From assembly GCA_019359695.1 (NCBI GenBank), contig JAHHGV010000051.1, positions 1 through 57,464 of the forward strand: a stretch of 57,464 bases of DNA, read 5' to 3'. The position numbers and the translations under genes were made by a program. The DNA is from Brasilonema angustatum HA4187-MV1 (GTDB taxonomy: Bacteria > Cyanobacteriota > Cyanobacteriia > Cyanobacteriales > Nostocaceae). Of the stretch, positions 50,516 to 57,464 are shown in pieces; positions within the stretch are counted from its first letter, which is position 1, and each line of letters starts with the position of its first letter. Under the pieces are notes generated by a model that ran no database searches, was not told the origin of the DNA, and saw only the letters and a list, made by a program, of their open reading frames with translations.

Positions 50516-51889
50516 TTATGGTGGTGTCAAGGCTGGCTGTGAAGTTGGTGTTGTTGGTGTCTCAGTTTGAGAGTCAGCAGCAGGAAGCCAGTTGATGAAT
50601 AGCAATGGTAGCAGTCTGGTGAGGTTAGAGATGATGACCAACACCCACAAACTATTAAAATTAGTTTCGGTAATTCCCAACCAATACATCAACACTGCCC
50701 CGAATTGGTGTGAAATTAGTCCTCCCAAGTTGCTCACCGACATTAACAGGGCAAATAAAGTCGCTTCCACTCCAGGGGGACAAAGCCTCGCCGCTAATAC
50801 CAAAAATGGCATATAAGCTATTCGCCCCATCACAGTTAAAATTACGCTATCACCAAGACTAAACCAGTGGTCATCTATACCCAAAGCACGGTTAGTATGA
50901 GTCACTAACACCAGCATGGTCATTCCTAATACTGCTGAGAGGGCAATAGTCCAAGCAAAAATGACGCGAAAGGGAACGGTTTTAAGAAAACGTTGAAAAA
51001 TCCAAACACCAACAAGCAAAGCAATGCTTGTCACCAAGTGTACACGTCCCAGAAATTCTGGTTCAAAGTGCAGTTCGTTGGTTGCGAAGAAGAAAAAAGC
51101 TGATTCACTTGTTGGTGTAGCCTGCCAAAGGAAGATAAATGCTGCTGGTAACCAAATTGCTTTTTTACTAATGGCTGCGCGTAGTTCTTGCAGTTGATGC
51201 CTAACTGACACGAAATCTGAATCATCATCAATGCTTGCGTCTTTGCTCACAGGTGACTCAGCAATCAACCAAGCCGCAGCAGACACCAGAAGCGGGAACG
51301 AGGCAGTAATCCAAAAGATAGTTCTGGTGGTGAAAAACTCTAGGAGTATACCGCTGAGGTAAGCTGTTATCAACCCTCCTAAGGCTGAAGCAACCCAACA
51401 CAGCGATTGGAGAGAACCTGCTTGTGCTTGTGATTCACCTTTTACCCTTTGGACAACCAATGAGTCAACAATCACATCACTGACAGCAACAGACAGAGAA
51501 CTAAGTGCGATCGCGATCGCAGCGCCTATGGCTGTGTGAACTATTGTTGCCAGACTTATCCAAGAAATCGCTCCTAGTATCCCAGACAGAATTAGGTATG
51601 GACGCCGTCGGTAACCGAATATAGGCAAGCCATCGGAGAGAAAACCAAACAGTGGCTTGAGTATCCAAGGTAGACTAACTACGCCAAATAAAGCTGCAAC
51701 TTGAACCGGAGTGAGCAAGAGTTCATCTTTCAAGAAAAAGCTGACAGCAAGACGCGCCAACCCTAAAATACCTTGAACAAAGTAAACGGTAAGAATTCCC
51801 AGTAACTCAGGAGTGGGTTCATTACCGAAAAAAACCTTTTCCTTGACTGAGTTTTTGACCTTGGACAAGGCAGAGGAGGAAACCAGCAT
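50516..51889 (-). CDS. Folate-biopterin transporter (BT1/FBT family, MFS)
   Basis: A 457-residue polytopic MFS-fold transporter of the BT1/FBT family: GILTVYFVQGILGLARLAVSFFL, SLPWILKPLFGFLSDGLPIFGYRRRPY (the conserved loop between helices 2 and 3, here broken into two), ATIVHTAIG, VSDVIVDSLVVQRVKGESQ and SLQSLCWVASALGGLI. The LKPLFGFLSDG and RRRPYL motifs are characteristic of plastid and cyanobacterial folate carriers. The substrate is most likely folate or a pterin. Its C-terminus ends in a Pro/Thr tail. It is co-oriented with the disrupted carotenoid oxygenase, about 160 bp upstream of it. Confidence 0.88.
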   Translation of the reverse strand: MLVSSSALSKVKNSVKEKVFFGNEPTPELLGILTVYFVQGILGLARLAVSFFLKDELLLTPVQVAALFGVVSLPWILKPLFGFLSDGLPIFGYRRRPYLILSGILGAISWISLATIVHTAIGAAIAIALSSLSVAVSDVIVDSLVVQRVKGESQAQAGSLQSLCWVASALGGLITAYLSGILLEFFTTRTIFWITASFPLLVSAAAWLIAESPVSKDASIDDDSDFVSVRHQLQELRAAISKKAIWLPAAFIFLWQATPTSESAFFFFATNELHFEPEFLGRVHLVTSIALLVGVWIFQRFLKTVPFRVIFAWTIALSAVLGMTMLVLVTHTNRALGIDDHWFSLGDSVILTVMGRIAYMPFLVLAARLCPPGVEATLFALLMSVSNLGGLISHQFGAVLMYWLGITETNFNSLWVLVIISNLTRLLPLLFINWLPAADSQTETPTTPTSQPALTPP

Positions 51890-51973
51890 TGATAAACAAT
51901 CTTTAAGATTTATCTACTTTTACATATCATATCGATTTTTTGGTGATGGGAGTGTCGGGAGTGTATCACCCAC

Positions 51974-53080
51974 TCATAATCGCTCTTTTAATTTGGCTGT
52001 GAGTTCGTGCTGCTGTTGGATATTTCCAGCAATCAAGATAAGGATTTTTCCAACCAGAACAGTACCCCAGTTGACGATCACAACACCTGTGTTGGTTTTC
52101 TCGTTGAACTCAATATCACTGAAATCAAGGTTTTCAAGTGAGCGATATTGCGTTTTAAAGGTTTCGCAACTCCAACTAGGGATATTAAGCTTTTTGGCAA
52201 CACCTGTGGGATATGATGCACCATTGAAGCGTGGATTACACTCGATTGCCAGATAACGCGTTTCGTGTGTTGCATCTTCCACGACTGCAACATCAAAAGC
52301 AAAGATTTCTTTTATACCACGTTGCGTTATCCACTCAGCTATTGGTTCAACGGTTTCCCAAGGTTGATGCTTACTAGGATAACGATTGCCGATATGGGCG
52401 TAACCATCAAGAATTTGAGAAGTGATGGCAAGACGTTGAAGTTTTGATCCTTCCACAGAGTATTGCACATTTAAAAAGGATAAAGTTGCAACTTCTTCTT
52501 GAATTTGCAAAGGTATTTCATCGGGAAACGTTTTGATAACTTCGTCAAGCTGTAGTTGATTTTCACATCGGCTAATTCCAACACCATTCACGGAAATAGC
52601 AGTTTTCAAATAACACGGGTAGGGAAACTTAGATAAATCTTTGATAGCAGCTTTATTTTGAAAACAAAACGTTAGAGGAACGCTGACTCCAAGTTCTTGT
52701 GCTAGTTGTATAAAATTATTCTTGGAGTTTATAAATTTAACTGTGTTCAACCAGTCGGAATCTATCTGGCGAAACCTATCTTCATCACAACCGACTTTAC
52801 TTGTAGCATTGCCGAAGAAAAAAAGGGAAACGTTATATTGAGGATAGTCTTCCAATACTTTGTATGAAACATCCCAGATGACATTTTCGCTATGGCTTAA
52901 GCCTATCCGTCTGTAATGTTCGGTAATAATATTCCATTGTGACTTTAAATCGGGACACAACTGAATAATATCCTCTGGTTCAGTCAAGCCTAGCACCCTA
53001 CCGGAATAAAGATGATTACCGATCAAACGCTGATCGGTGCAGACCATAATGTCATGGTTGAAAATTTTATGGTGAGTCAC
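51974..53080 (-). CDS. ATP-grasp domain protein, substrate unknown
   Basis: A 368-residue protein with a divergent ATP-grasp fold. The N-terminal third is a Rossmann-like pre-grasp domain (FNHDIMVCTDQRLIGNH). The ATP-binding lid and grasp strands are FPYPCYLKTAISVNGVGISRC (catalytic-type Lys) and IPLQIQEEVATLSFLNVQYSV. The metal-binding Glu/Asn pair appears in YLAIECNPRFNGASYP (about 290-305), with GIKEIFAFDVAVVED before it. Such enzymes ligate a carboxylate to an amine or a related nucleophile. There is no biosynthetic partner nearby, so neither a product nor a pathway can be named. Confidence 0.78.
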   Translation of the reverse strand: MTHHKIFNHDIMVCTDQRLIGNHLYSGRVLGLTEPEDIIQLCPDLKSQWNIITEHYRRIGLSHSENVIWDVSYKVLEDYPQYNVSLFFFGNATSKVGCDEDRFRQIDSDWLNTVKFINSKNNFIQLAQELGVSVPLTFCFQNKAAIKDLSKFPYPCYLKTAISVNGVGISRCENQLQLDEVIKTFPDEIPLQIQEEVATLSFLNVQYSVEGSKLQRLAITSQILDGYAHIGNRYPSKHQPWETVEPIAEWITQRGIKEIFAFDVAVVEDATHETRYLAIECNPRFNGASYPTGVAKKLNIPSWSCETFKTQYRSLENLDFSDIEFNEKTNTGVVIVNWGTVLVGKILILIAGNIQQQHELTAKLKERL

Positions 53081-53654
53081 TTTATTAATTTATTTTGTTA
53101 AGTTAACTGAAAACTGATGATAAATAAGCTGTCGTGCTTAAAGATTGCACATTATCGTTTTAGAGTTGTTGACTGTTGACAGTTGACAGTTAACCGTTAT
53201 CAGGAGCCAGCGCCGTGGGCGGTGAGACCAGTGCTGCGGGAGGGTTTCCCTCCGCAGGCATCTGGCGTATGCGCTTTGCGCACGCCCAGAGGTCTAAAGC
53301 GCAGCGAGACCGGAGGTCTTCCCCGAAGGGGTTTCCCGACTTGAGGAGCCAGTGCGTTGCGGAGCCAGTGCTGAAGACGGGTTTCCCGTCGCAGGCATCT
53401 GGCGTTGGGGTTCCCCCCGTTGTAGCACCTGGCGTGCGACTGGCGTTCAACAACAATCAACAAGTGATTGTGCAGTTTAAATACGTTTTAGCTTAACAAA
53501 TTCTAAAAATATACTCTCATTAGAGAAAAAATAGAAAATCTATCTTTTGACAGATACTATATAAAATATAAGTTAACAATAAATAAACGTATAAATAAGA
53601 AAAATGTATGATTCAGAAAGTTTTCCTGTGCAACGACCAGGCGAATTTTAAGTT
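53081..53654. repeat. GC-rich palindromic repeat cluster in an AT-rich gap
   Basis: From 53166 a gttgac heptamer-like tract runs into about 240 bases (53202-53445) of concatenated GC-rich units: gaccagtgctgcgggagggt, ccctccgcaggcatctggcg, cagcgagaccggaggtcttc, gagccagtgcgttgcggagc and cgcaggcatctggcgttggg. Open frames on both strands across it are an artefact of GC-richness. The units recur singly at 17018-17059, nested at 14528-14605 and partly at 54915-55075. The remainder of the gap is AT-rich with no gene. Confidence 0.7.
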
Positions 53655-54860
53655 TTAAGGATACTTACTCAAAGCTATGACTGCATTCTGCCCTCCAAAG
53701 CCAAAGCTAAAACATAATACGCGCTGAATTTTACTTTGACGCGACTCCCTGACCAAATTCAAATCAAATTCCGGGTATTTCAAACCAACACATGGTGGTA
53801 ATATCTGTTGCTTCAACGCCATTAGTGAAAAAGCAATCCCCAAAGCTCCAGATGCTCCTAATGTATGACCTGTAGCTCCTTTAGTTGAACTGACTGCCAC
53901 GCTTTGAAAAAATAACTTTTGTATCAACAAGCTTTCTAGAGAGTCATTTAATTGCGTAGCTGTACCATGAGCATGAATGTAATCAATATCATTTGCACTC
54001 AGGTAACTGCGATTTAGACATTGTTTGACTGCAGCGATCGCACTCCTGGCTTCTGGTTCGGGCACGTTTGCATGATATGCGTCTGCTGTCAAGCCAAAAC
54101 CAAGAATTTGTCCATACACTCTTGCTTGACGCTGCTGTGCTAATTCGGCTGATTCTAAAACAAAGACTGCACCTCCTTCCGCCAAAACCAAGCCTTCCCG
54201 ACGAACATCGAAAGGATAAGCTCCTGTTTTTGCCAAGGCTCCCATTTGCTGAAACCCAGCTATAGTAAGGGGTGTAATCGGGGAATCCACTGCACCAGCA
54301 ATCACTCGCTGACATTGCCCAGTTTGGATAAGATAAGCGGCTTGTGCGATCGCCCAAATTCCAGTTGCACAAGCCGCCATTGGTGCCAAAACAACTCCGC
54401 AAGCACCGATTTGCCGTGCTGCTGCAATAGCATTCATATGAGGCAAAGTCTCTAACCAACCCTCTAAAGAAGAGGGGGAGCTGGGAGCTGGGTGCAGGGG
54501 GGAAGAAGAACCAATCGAGATTAGCTCTTGCTCTGTTTTTCTTCTGCTTTTGAGCATCTGTTGCGCCATTTGCTCCCATAATCCCTGATAGCTGCGACTC
54601 GAACCAATTACAACTCCACAATCTGGCAAAGGTGAATGTAGTCCTGCATCTTTCAAAGCAGATGTTACAACCAACTGAGTTAGGACTTTTATCTGTGCTG
54701 GTTGTTCGCAAATCATTGCTAAGGGACGCGGTTCCAGTTCTGGAAATGGCTGATGCGATTTTATTCCAGATTCACCTGCGATTAACTTTTGCCAACTGTC
54801 CTCTAAATTTTTGCCTAAAGCGGAAACTAAACCAATACCAGTAACAACAACTGCGGCCAT
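53655..54860 (-). CDS. Beta-ketoacyl-ACP synthase (FabF-like)
   Basis: The ATG at 54860 (MAAVVVTGIGLVSALGKN) is the likely start; the 33 upstream codons read through repeat sequence. The about 400-residue product has the thiolase fold with the catalytic triad positions: Cys in APMAACATGIWAI, His in IHAHGTATQLND and His in GATGHTLGASGALG, with FSFGFGGQNAV at the C-terminus. It condenses acyl groups with malonyl-ACP. An in-frame insertion of about 26 residues (EQELISIGSSSPLHPAPSS and SSLEGW-side) lies between KSRRKT and WLETLPHMNAIAAARQ; its DNA (54504-54542) recurs inverted at 55058-55100. It may be a second, pathway-specific KAS rather than the main FabF. Confidence 0.88.
   Translation of the reverse strand: MAAVVVTGIGLVSALGKNLEDSWQKLIAGESGIKSHQPFPELEPRPLAMICEQPAQIKVLTQLVVTSALKDAGLHSPLPDCGVVIGSSRSYQGLWEQMAQQMLKSRRKTEQELISIGSSSPLHPAPSSPSSLEGWLETLPHMNAIAAARQIGACGVVLAPMAACATGIWAIAQAAYLIQTGQCQRVIAGAVDSPITPLTIAGFQQMGALAKTGAYPFDVRREGLVLAEGGAVFVLESAELAQQRQARVYGQILGFGLTADAYHANVPEPEARSAIAAVKQCLNRSYLSANDIDYIHAHGTATQLNDSLESLLIQKLFFQSVAVSSTKGATGHTLGASGALGIAFSLMALKQQILPPCVGLKYPEFDLNLVRESRQSKIQRVLCFSFGFGGQNAVIALSKYP
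54504..54542 (-). repeat. Dispersed repeat captured in frame by the ketoacyl synthase gene
   Basis: The sequence agaaaaacagagcaagagct, aatctcgattggttcttctt on the minus strand matches agaaaaatagaacaagagct, aatgtcgattggttcttctt on the plus strand at 55058-55100 with about four differences. The copy in the gene contributes part of a low-complexity insertion. Confidence 0.8.
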
Positions 54861-55235
54861 TTTCGGAAGTAGGGGAGCTCTTGAGCAGGGAGAAAGGGAG
54901 CAGGTGAGACAGCGCTCTTGGTAGGGTTTCCAACGCCAGATACCTCTGTCGGGAAACAAGGACTATGGCACAAAGTGCCACGCTACGCTATCAGTACTGG
55001 CTCCTCCGCAGGCGACTGCGTTAGCGCAGCGAGACCGGAGGTCTTCCCCGAAGGGGAGAAAAATAGAACAAGAGCTAATGTCGATTGGTTCTTCTTCCCC
55101 TGAACAAGAGATATTCCTGTAGCGTTTCCTATTTTTACCTCACTCCCAGCCTACGGCGACCTACGGTCCACTTCGTTAACGCTAGCCCCGGAGGGGGCGC
55201 TGCGCAAACGCGCTTCACTCCCTTATTTCTACTTT
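54861..55235. repeat. Repeat-rich gap between the ketoacyl synthase and cyclophilin genes
   Basis: It contains caacgccagatacctctgtc, agcgagaccggaggtcttcc and ccgaaggggagaaaaat units of the GC-rich family, the 55058-55100 copy of the repeat found in the ketoacyl synthase gene, and ctcccagcctacggcgacct sequence related to the insertion in nnr. No gene is present. Confidence 0.6.
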
Positions 55236-56054
55236 CTACTGTCCAGCGTTTTTCAGATTCTCTCCACCTTTGGTGACTTTGGCAGAGTCAATGCGATCGC
55301 CCTGCTGAATTTTGTTGACAACATCCATACCATTAGTCACATTGCCAAAAACAGCATAGTCACCGTCTAAAAAACCTAAATCAGCCAAAGCGAAGTAAAA
55401 CTGTGAGGAAGCAGAATCTGGCATTTGCGATCGCGCCATAGCGACTGCACCCTGCTTGTGCTGCAATACAGGCGGCTTATCTATACCAGCCGTCTTGAGT
55501 GTTTTGCCATAAATTGGCTGATCAGAGCCTTTTGGCTTAATTTCTAGGGGTATGTAGCGAATTCTTCCAGTTTTTGGGTCAGTAAAACTTCCTGTTCCCA
55601 ACCGATCTGCTGGAACTTTCGGGTCTTTACTTTGGGGATCGCCTCCTTGAACCACAAAGGGTTGGGGTTGGCGTACAACTCTATGGAAAACTAAGCCATC
55701 GTACACGCCCCTCTGGACTAAATCAACAAAGTTACCTGCGGTGATTGGGGCATCAGTTCCGTCTACTTCAATGGTAATAGGCGAACCTTTGACGGTCATA
55801 ACCACCGTTGCTTTTCCTTCCAGTCGTGGTAAATCTTTCATTCCAGGAATACTCTCGTTTGTACTTTCAGATACAGAAATTGCCTCTGTGGTTGCTGTAT
55901 TTGTGGTTGTCTCAGCGCTTGAGTTGTTGCTTGCTTCGGTAGCTGCGGATGTTGGGGAAGAATTAGAAACACCTGGCTGTGTGGAACAGCTCCCCAATAT
56001 CAACGTACCGACAATAATGAAAACCACTAAAAATTGGGGAATTTTTAACCGCAT
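55236..56054 (-). CDS. Cyclophilin-type peptidyl-prolyl isomerase, lipoprotein
   Basis: A 272-residue lipoprotein with the lipobox LILGSC (Cys23), a Ser/Thr/Glu-rich linker (24-75) and a cyclophilin domain at about 80-265: [85 protein letters not shown]. The catalytic Arg is in FHRV and the FVVQGGD core is intact. It accelerates cis-trans isomerisation of Xaa-Pro bonds in exported proteins, at the periplasmic or lumenal membrane face. It follows ycf4 on the same strand with 35 bp between. Confidence 0.93.
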   Translation of the reverse strand: MRLKIPQFLVVFIIVGTLILGSCSTQPGVSNSSPTSAATEASNNSSAETTTNTATTEAISVSESTNESIPGMKDLPRLEGKATVVMTVKGSPITIEVDGTDAPITAGNFVDLVQRGVYDGLVFHRVVRQPQPFVVQGGDPQSKDPKVPADRLGTGSFTDPKTGRIRYIPLEIKPKGSDQPIYGKTLKTAGIDKPPVLQHKQGAVAMARSQMPDSASSQFYFALADLGFLDGDYAVFGNVTNGMDVVNKIQQGDRIDSAKVTKGGENLKNAGQ

Positions 56055-56089
56055 TGCCAGTTACAGACACAACCACTGTATCTTAGCCT

Positions 56090-56686
56090 CTAAAGTCCTT
56101 CTAAGGGCACACCCAAAAACCGAGCTAACTCGGCACCTTGAACTTCCAACTCTTGTAAAGACAAAGGTTGACCTACCCGTGTTAAGGGAATGTCTCGCCG
56201 ACCTTTAACACGCAGGTAAAGTGCGCGACGAGGGTTCAGACCTTCTTTCACCTCAACTCGCACAGATTGCACATCTTCTGTACTGGAGTCAATTTGAATA
56301 CGGCGGTTTTTTCCTGGATATCCCCAACGGAAAATTGTAATGGTGCCATTTTCTCGGTTAAAGTCGTTATATCCGCCTCCCACATTCCATAAAACCGTTA
56401 GCCATAGGTACAAGGCTAGGAGTGAGCCAGCAGCACCATACAATCCCATAACCAACCCTTGTGGGACGAATGCCAATTGAGTCGGGTCGGAAACTATAAG
56501 TAAATTGATTTTGAGATAGCTGGAAATACCAGCGAGCAAGAAGCCCGTACCCCCTAAAGAAACGACAGTTGCCCACCAGTAGTTACTGAACCGACGAGAA
56601 CCGAGAACCTTCTGATGTAGGACATTTGAAGTAGATTTATCGCTGTTAGGCGATTCACCTCGTGTGGTGGTTGTTGATGCCGTCAT
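56090..56686 (-). CDS. ycf4: Photosystem I assembly protein Ycf4
   Basis: The ATG at 56686 (MTASTTTTRGESPNSDKS) gives 198 residues, close to the usual length, whereas the frame upstream has no Ycf4 features. The protein has two transmembrane helices (about 34-56, NYWWATVVSLGGTGFLLAGI, and 80-105, GLVMGLYGAAGSLLALYLWL) and the conserved C-terminal domain: GGGYNDFNRENGTITIFRWG, FPGKNRRI-like PGKNRRIQI and EVKEGLNPRRALYLRVKGRRDIPLTRVG (in sections). Ycf4 assists photosystem I assembly on the thylakoid membrane. It is divergent from psbD. Confidence 0.96.
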   Translation of the reverse strand: MTASTTTTRGESPNSDKSTSNVLHQKVLGSRRFSNYWWATVVSLGGTGFLLAGISSYLKINLLIVSDPTQLAFVPQGLVMGLYGAAGSLLALYLWLTVLWNVGGGYNDFNRENGTITIFRWGYPGKNRRIQIDSSTEDVQSVRVEVKEGLNPRRALYLRVKGRRDIPLTRVGQPLSLQELEVQGAELARFLGVPLEGL

Positions 56687-56865
56687 TAGAACTACCTTGG
56701 TGCGTGAGATCTTCCCTTTACAAAGTCTGCCATTAGAGCAGGTGTATTGCAAGTTTAGCGAATTACTCACCTTCGCGTATGTCCGATGTTTATAGCTTGC
56801 GCCTCTAATTTTTGCGCAGGCTTGGGCCAACACGCGTAGTCTGTCTGCAGGACATAGAGCTTATA

Positions 56866-56961
56866 CCGTTTCACTTTAAGGTTGATACAAATGGGGAGTA
56901 CCCAAGCAGAGGGGAAAGAATTAAAGACCAATCATTTGTATCAGGCTCGGTCATGAAATGG
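56866..56961. mobile_element. TA-flanked inverted-repeat MITE, copy B, upstream of psbD
   Basis: The 96-bp element starts ccgtttcactttaaggttga and ends tcggtcatgaaatgg, an imperfect inverted repeat pair, with tacaaat / atttgta inside. TA lies on both sides (56964-like pair at 56962-56963 and 56864-56865). It is the inverse relative of 13518-13628. It sits in the spacer between ycf4 and psbD, about 370 bp upstream of the psbD start. Confidence 0.7.
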
Positions 56962-57147
56962 TATTACAGTACTGCTGTGACTACTCATTGCTGAGAACTT
57001 TAAATTTGTAACTTTTCTGAGAAAAGTTGTGTCAGATTGTAAAATTTCTGATATTGATATTAATTAGTAGGTTCGTGCTTTATACCAGATTTCTTCATGC
57101 AAATCAGGCACAAAGGCGGATTAATATGATAAATTAAGAATCATTAA

Positions 57148-57181
57148 GTTTCCGCAAGCTGGACGACCAACTGGTGGAAAC
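57148..57181 (+). promoter_or_regulatory. Stem-loop in the psbD upstream region
   Basis: The sequence gtttccgcaagctgg, acga, ccaactggtggaaac folds into a 15-position stem with two mismatches and one G-U pair around a 4-nt loop. It lies 148 bp before the psbD start and just after a possible -10 box, so it may be near the 5' end of the psbD leader RNA. Confidence 0.5.
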
Positions 57182-57328
57182 TCTTGTGACACATAACAAA
57201 GTGAGAAATGCTGACTTAATACCACATACTCTCATAATGGTAGTAGCTCTATGGTTGCTGTCAGTGTCACAAAAAAGTTAATTCCTCAAAAAAAGTTGCA
57301 ATTTTAGTAAAAAGAGGATTTTAGTCCG

Positions 57329-57464
57329 ATGACCATCGCAGTAGGACGCGCCCCGTCAAAACGAGGGTGGTTTGACGTTCTCGACGACTGGTTAAAGCGA
57401 GACCGTTTCGTATTTGTAGGTTGGTCAGGAATACTACTGTTCCCCTGCGCCTTCCTAGCACTAG
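57329..57464 (+). CDS. psbD: Photosystem II D2 protein, partial (5' end)
   Basis: The frame from ATG 57329 reads [20 protein letters not shown], then [25 protein letters not shown] to the window edge. This is the N-terminus of D2, the reaction-centre subunit that binds pheophytin, the QA plastoquinone and half of the P680 chlorophylls. About 45 of about 352 residues are inside the window. A ribosome-binding site AAGAGGA lies 11 bp before the start. psbC is expected just downstream, outside the window. Confidence 0.98.
   Translation, partial: MTIAVGRAPSKRGWFDVLDDWLKRDRFVFVGWSGILLFPCAFLAL

Larger units (their letters stand above)
56687..57328. other. Divergent ycf4-psbD region with a MITE and the psbD leader
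   Basis: The left part carries the non-coding extension of the ycf4 frame, then the MITE at 56866-56961. The right part (about 57000-57328) holds the psbD promoter and leader: a possible -10 TATGAT (57125-57130), a strong hairpin (57148-57181), and an AAGAGGA ribosome-binding site (57311-57317) before the ATG at 57329. No gene is seen. Confidence 0.55.

Noticed and set aside
53190-53496. Overlapping frames on both strands
   Set aside because: Stop-free because of GC-rich repeats; not coding.
53989-54711. 240-codon frame inside the ketoacyl synthase gene
   Set aside because: Shadow frame of a well-supported gene on the same strand, Ser/Cys/Arg-rich with no domain.

Overview
The window is chromosomal DNA from a cyanobacterium, most probably a filamentous Nostocales species (Scytonema/Tolypothrix-like). 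The evidence is oxygenic-photosynthesis genes (psbD, ycf4, ocp with frp), many HIP1 octamers (GCGATCGC), heptanucleotide short tandem repeats (ttccgta, gggaaca, ataactg, attttga) and a heavy load of small inverted-repeat elements. The genus is inference: no heterocyst gene or rRNA is present. No tRNA, rRNA, CRISPR array or full-length transposase was recognised.

Layout. 1-6.9 kb: a truncated CHAT-protease gene, a 175-bp MITE with a 12-bp target duplication, then a minus-strand block of membrane proteins (two CadD-like transporters, an SPFH/prohibitin protein, a TerC-family transporter, a secreted protein, a DUF1634 protein and a decayed TauE/SafE exporter). 7.3-16.3 kb: DUF2141 protein, Omp85-type outer-membrane protein, a 46-residue ABC-permease remnant, Nudix hydrolase, PhoD-like phosphatase, two tandemly duplicated peptidoglycan-binding mini-proteins, a coiled-coil gene split by a MITE and an SDR-CIA30 protein resembling HCF173. 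16.6-36 kb: mostly housekeeping and photoprotection genes (two hydrolase/transferase genes, recN, an UbiB-family kinase, frp-ocp, thioredoxin, NDH-2, an RCK-gated ion channel, a flavin monooxygenase, a tandem NIL-domain protein, nnr).

36-44 kb: an EAD1-CHAT-FGE protein whose C-terminal C-type-lectin-like segment carries the codon pattern of a diversity-generating-retroelement variable region; then a SPOR protein, mnmA, sat and a pseudo-orthocaspase with a Tyr/Ser pair in place of the His/Cys dyad. 44-57.4 kb: epoxide-hydrolase-like protein, a DUF1206/GH10-like/DUF2358 operon, a DUF6918-like protein, a carotenoid oxygenase disrupted by a MITE, a BT1/FBT transporter, an ATP-grasp protein, a ketoacyl synthase with an in-frame repeat insertion, a cyclophilin lipoprotein, ycf4, and divergently the start of psbD, cut by the window edge.

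Two themes stand out. First, three caspase-fold proteins lie in the window (a truncated CHAT, EAD1-CHAT-FGE and a pseudo-orthocaspase); the EAD1-CHAT-FGE protein is the best candidate for an under-described signalling or conflict system. Second, small non-autonomous elements have reshaped the region: one TA-target MITE family splits two genes and can be removed in silico to restore both frames, and other repeats add in-frame peptides or new C-termini to housekeeping proteins.
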